A stretch of DNA of 11,266 nt, from the NCBI GenBank assembly GCA_021160785.1, contig JAGHBX010000480.1, forward strand, positions 1 to 11,266, written 5' to 3'. Positions 1-7,131 of the stretch are shown piece by piece; positions within the stretch are counted from its first letter, which is position 1, and the number at the start of each line of letters is the position of its first letter. This DNA comes from Planctomycetota bacterium. Lineage in GTDB: Bacteria > Planctomycetota > Phycisphaerae > Sedimentisphaerales > Anaerohalosphaeraceae. The notes under the pieces were generated by a model. That model saw only the letters and a list, made by a program, of their open reading frames with translations, had not been told where the DNA came from and did not search any database. A program made the translations under genes and the position numbers.

Positions 1-711
1 GTCGTTATCTGCCCCGGGGGAGGCTATGGGCATCTGGCGATGGACCACGAAGGGCATCAAATTGCACGATGGCTCAATTCTTTCGGCGTGGCGGGATTTA
101 TCCTGAAATATCGTCATCGCAACTCCGGCGCCGGTTACGGTCATCCTGCATCGCTTACCGATGCTCAGCGCGCGATCAGTACGGTTCGCAGCCGGGCTAA
201 GGAATTCAACATCGATCCCGAGCGCATCGGCATCTTAGGTTTTTCGGCGGGAGGGCATCTTGCGTCAAGCGCGGCGACGCATTTCCATACGGACAAGACC
301 GATACCGCCGACAAGATCGACAGGGTGAGTTGTCGGCCCGACTTCGCGGTGCTGATCTATCCGGTGATTTCGTTTACCGAATGGTTTACGCACAAAGGCT
401 CGATGCACAACCTGTTAGGCAGTAACCCGAGCCCCGAACTCGTGAAGAAGTTTTCCAACGAGTTGCAGGTTACGCCGCAGACGCCGCCCACATTTCTTGT
501 TCATGCCGACGGCGATACCGGTGTGCCCGCTGAAAACAGCATCTATTTTTACCTCGCCCTGCGAAAGGCAAAGGTGCCGGCGGAGATGCATATTTTTGAA
601 AAGGGACACCACGGTTTCGGGCTTGGCAAGGATGTAGGGCCTGTATCAATCTGGCCCAAACTCTGCGAAGAATGGATGCGCGACCGGGGCCTGCTCGGGA
701 AGAGGAAATAG
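1..711 (+). CDS. Alpha/beta-hydrolase esterase, acetyl(xylan)-esterase-like (5'-truncated by window edge)
   Basis: Frame 1 is open from the first base, so the gene begins upstream; the ATG at 40 is internal because the preceding codons encode the conserved VVICPGGGYG segment, the oxyanion-hole region of this fold. The 236 visible residues carry a GFSAGG nucleophile elbow (Ser at visible residue 82), a DxxVP motif supplying the acid (HADGDTGVP, Asp about 172) and a GHHGFG motif supplying the histidine (about 204). This layout is that of small carbohydrate esterases of the acetylxylan-esterase/BD-FAE type, which remove acetyl or other acyl groups from sugars. The part lost is probably an N-terminal signal and the first strand(s). 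It precedes four sulfatases on the same strand, so I infer it deacylates the same glycan. The family call is firm; the substrate is not known. An unrelated small-molecule esterase remains possible. Confidence 0.88.
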   Translation, partial: VVICPGGGYGHLAMDHEGHQIARWLNSFGVAGFILKYRHRNSGAGYGHPASLTDAQRAISTVRSRAKEFNIDPERIGILGFSAGGHLASSAATHFHTDKTDTADKIDRVSCRPDFAVLIYPVISFTEWFTHKGSMHNLLGSNPSPELVKKFSNELQVTPQTPPTFLVHADGDTGVPAENSIYFYLALRKAKVPAEMHIFEKGHHGFGLGKDVGPVSIWPKLCEEWMRDRGLLGKRK

Positions 712-771
712 GAAACCGCCTTTGGCGGATGCTGGATTATTCTGGATTCCCGCTTTCGCGGGAATGACACA
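712..771. repeat. Short palindromic intergenic repeat (dRS3/REP-like)
   Basis: This gap between esterase and first sulfatase contains two perfect hairpins. The first is CCGCC-TTT-GGCGG at 716-728. The second is ATTCCCGC-TTTC-GCGGGAAT at 746-765, with 8-base arms and a 4-base loop. The second fits the pattern ATTCCC-N8-GGGAAT known for the Neisseria dRS3 repeat. From memory, the same core, which translates as 'WIPAFAGMT' or 'VIPAKAGIQ', recurs between genes in many unrelated environmental bacteria. Only one copy is in this window, so its repeat status rests on recognition, not on copies seen here. Lying inside a transcription unit, it could form an RNA hairpin that alters read-through or stability. 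There is no U-tract after it, so it is not a classical terminator. Confidence 0.7.
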
Positions 772-796
772 AGTGCAATATCTGGGAGATGTGATT

Positions 797-2593
797 ATGG
801 ACAAGAGATTTAACAGGCGTGATTTTCTCAAGGCGGCGGGCGTTTCGATGGCTACAGCGGCTGTCATGGGCGCAGGCTGTGTCGAGATTTCAGCAAAATC
901 AAAGACAGGAAAGCTCACGCGATCAAAGCCTAACGTCATCCTCATCATGACCGACGATCAGGGGTATGGTGATGTGGGGGTGCTTGGCAACAAGGACATA
1001 AAGACGCCTAACCTTGACAAGCTCCATGCCGAGAGTGTCCGGCTGACTGACTATCACGTGGACCCAACCTGTTCGCCGACGCGATCTGCGCTCATGACTG
1101 GTCGATACTCGTCGCGTACGGGCGTGTGGCACACGATCGCGGGTAGGTCGATTCTTCGGGCCGACGAGGTCACTATGGGCGACGTGTTCTCGGCAAACGG
1201 TTATCGCACCGCTATTTTCGGCAAGTGGCACTTAGGCGACAACTATCCCTACAAGCCGCAGTACCGCGGATTTGACGAGGTCCTGGTTAACGGCGGCGGC
1301 GGCGTGGGACAGACTCCGGATTACTGGGGCAACGACTACTTCGACGATACCTATTTCCACAACGGCAAACCGCAAAAGTACGATGGCTACTGCACAGATA
1401 TCTGGTTCGACGGAGCGATGAAGTTTATCAAAGACCGCCAAGACAAGCCTTTCTTCTGCTACATGCCGACCAACGCCGCGCATGGGCCGTACAACGTTGC
1501 CGAAGAATACAGCAGCCTTTACAAAAACAACCCCAACATCCCCAATGCCAACTTCGCCGGCATGATAACCAATATCGACGACAACATGGCGCGGCTGATG
1601 AAGCAGCTCAAAACATCGGGCCTTGAAGACAACACGATCCTTATCTTCACCACCGACAACGGCACCTCCGCCGGTGTGCGGTTTGCAAAGAATGGTGCTC
1701 AGGCAAAAGGCTACAACGCCGGGATGCGGGGCGCCAAGGGCTCCGAATACGACGGCGGACATCGCGTTCCGTTCTTTGTTCGCTGGCCCAACGGCAAGAT
1801 CACCGGCGGCGTAGATGTAAATCAAATCACGGCACACATTGATGTCCTGCCGACGCTGATAGACCTGTGCGGCCTGAAAAAATCAAGAGTCGAACTTGAC
1901 GGCAAGAGCCTTGCTCCGCTGCTTGTGGACCCCGATGCAGTATGGCCCGAGCGGACGCTGTTCGTTCATTCCCAGCGGATCGAGCATCCGGAAAAATGGC
2001 GAAAATCCGCCGTCATGACAAACCGCTGGCGGCTTGTCAACGGCAAGGAGCTTTACGATATCAAAGCCGACCCGGGCCAGACAAAGGACCTTGCCGCGGG
2101 CAGAGCCGATCTCGTCGAGAAGTTCCGGGGCCAATACGACAAGTGGTGGGAAAGCATCTCGCAGCGCTTCGACGAATACGTGCCCATTTATATAGGTTCC
2201 GACCATGAGAATCCCACGACGATCACCTGCCATGACTGGCACGGCGCACGGGTTCCGTGGAATCACGGCGCTATAAGAGGCGCCGCGAAGGCAAACGGAT
2301 TCTGGGCGATCCGGGTCGATCGCGGCGGAACTTATCAGTTCGAGCTTTGCAGATGGCCCGTCGAACTCGACAAACCCATAAACGCATCCATCCCCAGGGG
2401 CAAGGCCATCAAGGCGAAAAACGCCCGGCTGAAAATCGCCGATTTCGATCAGAGCCTGCCCGTCAAAGCCGGCGACAAGGGAGTCGTTTTCAAGGCGGAC
2501 CTCAAGACAGGCGAGACGACCATGCAGACATGGTTTATCGATGCCGACGGGACCAGCCGTGGCGCTTATTATGTTTACGTTACACGATTGTGA
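797..2593 (+). CDS. Tat-exported S1 sulfatase with C-terminal extension (sulfatase 1)
   Basis: A 598-residue formylglycine-type sulfatase that hydrolyses sulfate esters, probably of a polysaccharide, outside the cytoplasm. The ATG at 797 is chosen because GGGAG lies at 784-788 and it puts the Tat signal NRRDFLKAAG at residues 6-15; the in-frame ATG at 722 lies in the intergenic repeat. Catalytic features are complete: metal ligands DD at 53-54 (TDDQGYGD), CSPTR at 92-96 with Cys92 to become formylglycine, GKWHLG (Lys143, His145), AAHGPY (His229), TTDNG (Asp287, Asn288) and RGAKG (Lys314). The sulfatase fold seems to end near residue 450. About 140 further residues (455-598) look like a beta-rich accessory domain, with a DWHG segment near 480-483. 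VMGAGC at 24-28 could be a lipobox but does not fit the consensus well. It is the first of four tandem sulfatases. Substrate and subfamily are not assigned. Confidence 0.93.
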   Translation: MDKRFNRRDFLKAAGVSMATAAVMGAGCVEISAKSKTGKLTRSKPNVILIMTDDQGYGDVGVLGNKDIKTPNLDKLHAESVRLTDYHVDPTCSPTRSALMTGRYSSRTGVWHTIAGRSILRADEVTMGDVFSANGYRTAIFGKWHLGDNYPYKPQYRGFDEVLVNGGGGVGQTPDYWGNDYFDDTYFHNGKPQKYDGYCTDIWFDGAMKFIKDRQDKPFFCYMPTNAAHGPYNVAEEYSSLYKNNPNIPNANFAGMITNIDDNMARLMKQLKTSGLEDNTILIFTTDNGTSAGVRFAKNGAQAKGYNAGMRGAKGSEYDGGHRVPFFVRWPNGKITGGVDVNQITAHIDVLPTLIDLCGLKKSRVELDGKSLAPLLVDPDAVWPERTLFVHSQRIEHPEKWRKSAVMTNRWRLVNGKELYDIKADPGQTKDLAAGRADLVEKFRGQYDKWWESISQRFDEYVPIYIGSDHENPTTITCHDWHGARVPWNHGAIRGAAKANGFWAIRVDRGGTYQFELCRWPVELDKPINASIPRGKAIKAKNARLKIADFDQSLPVKAGDKGVVFKADLKTGETTMQTWFIDADGTSRGAYYVYVTRL

Positions 2594-2607
2594 TAAGGAG
2601 AACGCAG

Positions 2608-3987
2608 ATGCAGGGCAGATTTAACAGACGCCGGTTTTTAAAAGCCGCCGGGGTTTCGGTCTTTTTGCCGGCGGGCGTCGGCTACAGCGTGGCTCGTAAC
2701 CGGGGTACTGCCGAATCGTCCGCCAAACCCAACATCATCTTTATCATGGCGGATGATATGGGCTACGCCGACTTAGGCTGCTACGGCCAGAAACATATCC
2801 AGACGCCTAACATCGACCGTTTAGCCGAAGAAGGTACGCGATTTACCGACTGTTACGCCGGCTCGACGGTCTGTGCGCCGTGCCGCAGCGTTCTTATGAC
2901 GGGTCAGCATACCGGCCATACGCGTGTCCGGGGCAATTCCGGCAAGGTCGGCGGCGTCGGGCCTCAAAAACGCGTACCGCTGAAACCCGAAGATGTAACC
3001 GTTGCCGAGGTCCTGAAGAAAGCCGGATACGCCACTGGCATTACCGGCAAATGGGGCCTGGGCGAGCCCGATACGACCGGTGTTCCGACGAGGCAGGGAT
3101 TCGACGAATGGTTCGGCTATCTAAATCAGAAAAACGCACACAGCTACTACCCGCCGTATCTCTGGCGCAACGAAGAAAAATTCATGCTGCCCGGCAATGC
3201 AGACGGCAAACGCGGTACGTACACGCACAATCTGTTCACCAACTTTGCGCTGGATTTTATTCGCCGGAAAGCCACAAAGCCGTTCTTTCTGTATTGTGCC
3301 TACACGGTGCCTCATTCAAAGTATGAGATACCGGATACGGCGCCTTATACCGACAAGGACTGGCCCGCCGACGCCAAGGTTCATGCGGCAATGATCACGC
3401 TTCTGGACAAGGATGTGGGTCAAATCATGAAGCTGCTGAAGGAACTGGATATCGATAAGAATACGATTGTGTTCTTCTGCTCCGATAACGGCGCGGCCAA
3501 GCGGTGGGACGGCGTCTTCGACAGCTCCGGTCCGCTGCGCGGGCACAAGCGAGATATGTACGAGGGCGGCATACGCGCTCCCATGATCGTGCGCTGGCCC
3601 GGCAGGGTTGGCAAGGGCGAAGTCAACAAAAGTCCCTGGTATTTCGCCGATTTTCTGCCGACCGCCGCCGATCTCGCCGAGACATCTGTCCCGAACAACA
3701 TAGACGGCATAAGCGTCTTGCCGCTGATTTGCGGCAAGAAACAGAACACCGCCAACCGGTTCATGTACTGGGAGTTTTTCGAATCCGGCTACATCCAGAT
3801 CTCCGTTCGATGGCGCAACTTCAAGGCGGTCCGTCTCAAACCCGGCGGGCCCCTGGAACTTTACAATCTCGACGAAGACATCGGCGAGTCAACCAACATT
3901 GCCGAAAAACACCCACAGGTGATAACAATGATTGAAAAGTGGCTGACAACGGCCCGAACCGAATCAGCCAACTGGCCGACGAAATAA
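2608..3987 (+). CDS. Tat-exported S1 sulfatase with KWG variant active site (sulfatase 2)
   Basis: A 459-residue sulfatase. The ATG at 2608 follows AAGGAG (2595-2600) with a 7-base spacer and opens with the Tat signal FNRRRFLKAAG (residues 5-15); the longer in-frame reading from 2257 runs through sulfatase 1 in another frame and is spurious. Present are ADDMGYAD (Asp49, Asp50), CAPCR at 89-93 with Cys89 as the formylglycine precursor, VPHS (His236), SDNGA (Asp293, Asn294) and RGHK (Lys314). Two positions differ from its neighbours: the usual Ser/Thr before Arg in CxPxR is Cys92, and GKWHLG is GKWGLG, so a histidine that contacts sulfate in characterised S1 enzymes is Gly150. From memory, KWGLG together with the following 'QGFDEWFGYLNQ...AHSYYP' stretch marks a recurrent planctomycete/Bacteroidota group, so it is probably active rather than dead. 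It starts 14 bases after sulfatase 1, so the two are probably co-transcribed. Confidence 0.93.
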   Translation: MQGRFNRRRFLKAAGVSVFLPAGVGYSVARNRGTAESSAKPNIIFIMADDMGYADLGCYGQKHIQTPNIDRLAEEGTRFTDCYAGSTVCAPCRSVLMTGQHTGHTRVRGNSGKVGGVGPQKRVPLKPEDVTVAEVLKKAGYATGITGKWGLGEPDTTGVPTRQGFDEWFGYLNQKNAHSYYPPYLWRNEEKFMLPGNADGKRGTYTHNLFTNFALDFIRRKATKPFFLYCAYTVPHSKYEIPDTAPYTDKDWPADAKVHAAMITLLDKDVGQIMKLLKELDIDKNTIVFFCSDNGAAKRWDGVFDSSGPLRGHKRDMYEGGIRAPMIVRWPGRVGKGEVNKSPWYFADFLPTAADLAETSVPNNIDGISVLPLICGKKQNTANRFMYWEFFESGYIQISVRWRNFKAVRLKPGGPLELYNLDEDIGESTNIAEKHPQVITMIEKWLTTARTESANWPTK

Positions 3988-4021
3988 AGTACTCTTTTGG
4001 CACAAGAATGAGGAATAGAAC

Positions 4022-5395
4022 ATGAGCAGCTTTAATTGCAATCGTCGTGATTTTCTGAAGCGATCAGGTCTCTGTGCGGCCGCCGTGCTCGCTGGCGGCT
4101 GTGTCGGCACGGCACAGCAAGCACCGAAACGAGTTGACAGGCCCAACATCATCATTATTCTCGCCGACGACTTGGGCTATGGCGACATAAGCTGCTATGG
4201 CAGCAAGATCATAAACACGCCGAATATCGACGCCCTTGCCGAAGGCGGCCTGAAGTTCACCGATTTCCATTCGAACTGCCCGGTGTGCAGCCCGACGCGT
4301 GCGGCGTTTTTGACCGGTCGCTACCAGCAGCGCTGCGGTGTCGAAGGCGTCGTCACCGCAAAAGGCCATCGCGACAAGGGCATGCCGCTCAAGGAAACAA
4401 CTTTTGCCGAGGTGCTCAAAGAAGCTGGTTATCGAACTGCAATGTTCGGCAAGTGGCATGTCGGCTACCAGGCCAGGTTCAATCCGGTCAAGCAGGGCTT
4501 TGACGAGTTTCGCGGTTATGTCAGCGGCAACGTGGACTATATATCACACATCGACCAGGTCGGTTACAAAGACTGGTGGAAAAATGCCGACGAAATCGAC
4601 GAAGAAGGCTACACGACGGACCTGATTACAAAGCACGGAGTGGATTTCATCGAGCGAAACAAGAGTAACCCTTTCTGTTTGTATCTTGCCCATGAAGCGC
4701 CGCATTATCCGTACCAGGGCCGAGACGATAAACCGGTACGCACCCCGGGCGACCCAAGGGCATTCGGCGGCCGAAAGGACAAGGCGGTCGCCTATAAGGA
4801 AATGGTTGAGATCATGGACGAAGGTATCGGCCGAGTCGTCGAAACAGTTAAACGTCTCGGTCTCGAACGAAAAACGTTTATCTTCTTCTTCTCGGACAAC
4901 GGCGCAACACGTTTGGGCTCAAACGGACCGCTCAGGGGTTTTAAGGGCGGCATCTTCGAGGGAGGTCATCGGATTCCCGCCGTTGCTTACTGGCCCGGCA
5001 GGATTAAACCCCGCACCACAACCGATCAAACAGGAATTGGTATGGACCTTTTCGCCACGATGGCCTCTGTCGCAGGGGCGCCGATTCCAAAAGGCCTGAA
5101 GCTCGACGGCGTCGACCTTTCGCCTGTGCTGTTTGAACGGGGAAAACTGCCCGAACGGACTCTATTCTGGCGATATAAGAACCAAAAGTGCGTCCGCAGG
5201 GGGCCGTGGAAACTCGTTGTTGTACCTTCAAACAAAAAAAATGCCGCGGCAGCGGCGAGCCTGTTCAACCTCGACGACGATCTCGGCGAAGCAAATGACA
5301 TGGCTTCAGTGAAACCGGAGATAAGAAAAGAACTGGCCCAAGCACTTGCCGAATGGGAAAGCTATTCCACCGCCGGCGTAGAACGACAATCGTAA
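4022..5395 (+). CDS. Tat-exported S1 sulfatase (sulfatase 3)
   Basis: A 457-residue sulfatase of ordinary length. The start at 4022 has TGAGGA at 4009-4014 and is followed at once by a Tat signal, NRRDFLKRSG (residues 7-16), then a hydrophobic run ending in LAGGC (Cys27), which could be a lipobox. Active-site set: ADDLGYGD (Asp49, Asp50), CSPTR at 89-93 with Cys89 for formylglycine, GKWHVG (Lys144, His146), APHYPY (His228), SDNGA (Asp292, Asn293) and RGFKGG (Lys308). All expected residues are present, so it should be an active sulfate-ester hydrolase. Sequence outside the motifs differs strongly from the neighbours, for example the stretch SGNVDYISHID at 168-178, so it is not a recent duplicate and probably acts on another sulfate position. 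It lies 34 bases downstream of sulfatase 2, the largest gap within the sulfatase run. Confidence 0.93.
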   Translation: MSSFNCNRRDFLKRSGLCAAAVLAGGCVGTAQQAPKRVDRPNIIIILADDLGYGDISCYGSKIINTPNIDALAEGGLKFTDFHSNCPVCSPTRAAFLTGRYQQRCGVEGVVTAKGHRDKGMPLKETTFAEVLKEAGYRTAMFGKWHVGYQARFNPVKQGFDEFRGYVSGNVDYISHIDQVGYKDWWKNADEIDEEGYTTDLITKHGVDFIERNKSNPFCLYLAHEAPHYPYQGRDDKPVRTPGDPRAFGGRKDKAVAYKEMVEIMDEGIGRVVETVKRLGLERKTFIFFFSDNGATRLGSNGPLRGFKGGIFEGGHRIPAVAYWPGRIKPRTTTDQTGIGMDLFATMASVAGAPIPKGLKLDGVDLSPVLFERGKLPERTLFWRYKNQKCVRRGPWKLVVVPSNKKNAAAAASLFNLDDDLGEANDMASVKPEIRKELAQALAEWESYSTAGVERQS

Positions 5396-5411
5396 TTGAA
5401 CGGAGAAGAAT

Positions 5412-6845
5412 ATGTTGAGTACTTCACGGACAACCCGACGGATGTTCCTCAAGACAATCGGCATCTGTGCAGCCTCGTTTGCATTGCCGTCATGTGCAAT
5501 CGCCGAAAAACGCGCAGGTAAAACGCCTGTCAACAAACCCAATATCATTCTCTGCATGACCGACGACCAGGGCTGGGGCGATACCGGTTACAACGGGCAT
5601 CCGGTTTTGAAAACGCCGAGCCTCGACGCCATGTCCAGGGAGGGCATTCGCTTCGACCGCTTCTATGCCGGTGCACCGGTTTGCTCGCCCACGCGCGGAA
5701 GTGCGATTACGGGCAGGCACCCTTATCGCTATGGCATCTTCTACGCCAATAAAGGCCATATGCGAAAAGAGGAAGTTACCCTGGCAGAAGCACTCAAGAC
5801 AGTGGGTTATACCACGGGCCACTTCGGCAAATGGCACCTCGGAACACTCACCACCGAGATCAAGGACAGCAACCGCGGCGCACCCGGCAAGGCCCAGGAT
5901 TACTCGCCGCCGTGGCAAAACGGTTTTGATGAGTGCTTTTCCACCGAAGCCAAGGTCCCCACATACGACCCTATGAAAGCCCCCGGCAGCGATGAGCCTT
6001 ACGGTACATATTACTGGAAGACCGACGGTACGCGTGAGACTGAGAATCTGGAAGGTGACGATTCTCGCATCATCATGGACCGAGCCATACCGTTCATAGA
6101 CAACGCGGCACGATCGAAGCAACCTTTCCTTGCAGTCATCTGGTTCCATGCGCCACATCTGCCGGTTCTTGCCGGGCCCGAACACAGAAAACCCTACGCA
6201 GACCAGCCCGAGAGCAAACAACACTACTACGGCGCCATTACTGCAATGGACGAGCAGGTTGGACGGCTGCGAAAGGAATTGAAAACGCTTGGCGTCGCCG
6301 ACGATACGCTGTTGTGGTTTTGCAGCGACAACGGCCCCGAAGGCAAATCGGGCAAGGCCCCCGGTTCGGCGGGTCATTTGCGAGGTAGAAAGCGAAGTCT
6401 CTTCGAAGGCGGCGTTCGTGTGCCGGGTCTGTTCGTCTGGCCCGCCAAAGTCAAGAAGCCGCGTGTGGTCGATATACCCTGCAGCACATTGGATTACTTC
6501 CCGACCGTCATGGAGATCCTCGGTTTTCGCGTCAAAGGCCAACCCGAGCCGATCGACGGTGTAAGCCTCTTGCCGCTGATCGAAGGCAAGATGAAACAAA
6601 GGCCGACGCCGATCGGTTTTGAATCCGCCGGCCAGGTCGCCCTTATCGACAACCGCTATAAAATCCACAGCGCAAACAGAGGAAAAAGCTTCCGGCTCTA
6701 TGACCTCATCGAAGACCCCGCCGAGACTACCGATCTCGCCGCCGCCAAGCCCGATATTGTTAGTGCTATGAAACAGACGCTGCTCAAATGGCGGGCCTCC
6801 TGCAAAAACAGCCTTGACGGCAAAGACTATATGCCCGCGCCGTAG
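5412..6845 (+). CDS. Tat-exported S1 sulfatase (sulfatase 4)
   Basis: A 477-residue sulfatase, last gene of the run, 16 bases after sulfatase 3. GGAGAAG at 5402-5408 precedes the ATG. The N-terminus carries TTRRMFLKTIG (residues 7-17), a Tat motif, then a hydrophobic stretch ending ALPSC (Cys28). Active-site set: TDDQGWGD (Asp51, Asp52), CSPTR at 91-95 with Cys91 for formylglycine, GKWHLG (Lys140, His142), HAPHLP (His249), SDNG (Asp306, Asn307) and RGRK (Lys327). A distinctive insertion at about 178-220 (STEAKVPTYDP, then YGTYYW and ENLEGDDSRI) is one I recall from a recurrent group of planctomycete sulfatases, but I cannot give its substrate. The gene ends just before a convergent intergenic region, so it probably closes the operon. 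No broken or missing catalytic residue is seen. Confidence 0.93.
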   Translation: MLSTSRTTRRMFLKTIGICAASFALPSCAIAEKRAGKTPVNKPNIILCMTDDQGWGDTGYNGHPVLKTPSLDAMSREGIRFDRFYAGAPVCSPTRGSAITGRHPYRYGIFYANKGHMRKEEVTLAEALKTVGYTTGHFGKWHLGTLTTEIKDSNRGAPGKAQDYSPPWQNGFDECFSTEAKVPTYDPMKAPGSDEPYGTYYWKTDGTRETENLEGDDSRIIMDRAIPFIDNAARSKQPFLAVIWFHAPHLPVLAGPEHRKPYADQPESKQHYYGAITAMDEQVGRLRKELKTLGVADDTLLWFCSDNGPEGKSGKAPGSAGHLRGRKRSLFEGGVRVPGLFVWPAKVKKPRVVDIPCSTLDYFPTVMEILGFRVKGQPEPIDGVSLLPLIEGKMKQRPTPIGFESAGQVALIDNRYKIHSANRGKSFRLYDLIEDPAETTDLAAAKPDIVSAMKQTLLKWRASCKNSLDGKDYMPAP

Positions 6846-6948
6846 GAAAGGAACCCCATATGGCTCGTCAGTCCTGCGTGCAAAAAAAGACTTATATCAA
6901 ATTCAGTTAATTAGAGCCAATTGACCGTTGATATCATTCCCGCCAAAT

Positions 6949-7005
6949 CGCCGAATCCGGAAAGCTTCAGGTTTAGTCATGCTATCGAAATATCGGCGTT
7001 TTTTT
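6949..7005 (+). terminator. Weak candidate terminator of the sulfatase operon
   Basis: CGCCGA at 6949-6954 can pair with TCGGCG at 6993-6998, directly followed by seven T (6999-7005). The U-tract and GC-rich 6-base stem are terminator-like, but the 38-base loop is long. The position, about 100 bases after the last sulfatase, fits. Termination by Rho or elsewhere is equally possible. Confidence 0.28.
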
Positions 7006-7072
7006 ACTGGAATTATTATAAATACTACATCTGGCAAGGGTATCATCTACAGTAAATTGACATTTCTCACAT

Positions 7073-7111
7073 AAAAAAATCCCGCCGGCCAAAAAGTGCT
7101 CCGACGGGATT
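7073..7111 (-). terminator. Intrinsic terminator of the GEVED-repeat protein gene
   Basis: Read on the minus strand, AATCCCGTCGG (7111-7101) pairs over 11 positions, with one G-U wobble, with CCGGCGGGATT (7088-7078). The loop is 12 bases and a T-run follows, with all of 7079-7073 being A on the plus strand. It begins 21 bases past the stop codon of the minus-strand gene. On the plus strand the wobble becomes a C-A mismatch and there is no U-tract, so it should act in one direction only. Confidence 0.88.
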
Positions 7112-7131
7112 TAATACCTTTCATCGGTTTG

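Noticed and set aside
2257..2607. Possible 117-residue N-terminal extension of sulfatase 2
   Set aside because: The segment overlaps sulfatase 1 in another frame, is Arg-rich low-complexity sequence, and the start at 2608 has a good ribosome site and a Tat signal.
5490..6668. Long open frame of 392 residues on the minus strand opposite sulfatase 4
   Set aside because: It mirrors the codon bias of the sulfatase gene, has no recognisable motif, and the plus-strand frame holds all sulfatase motifs in order.
6860..6910. A 16-codon open frame just after sulfatase 4, preceded by AGGAAAGGA
   Set aside because: The purine run resembles a ribosome site, but 16 codons without any motif are expected by chance. 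It could be a remnant of a lost fifth gene, which cannot be shown here.
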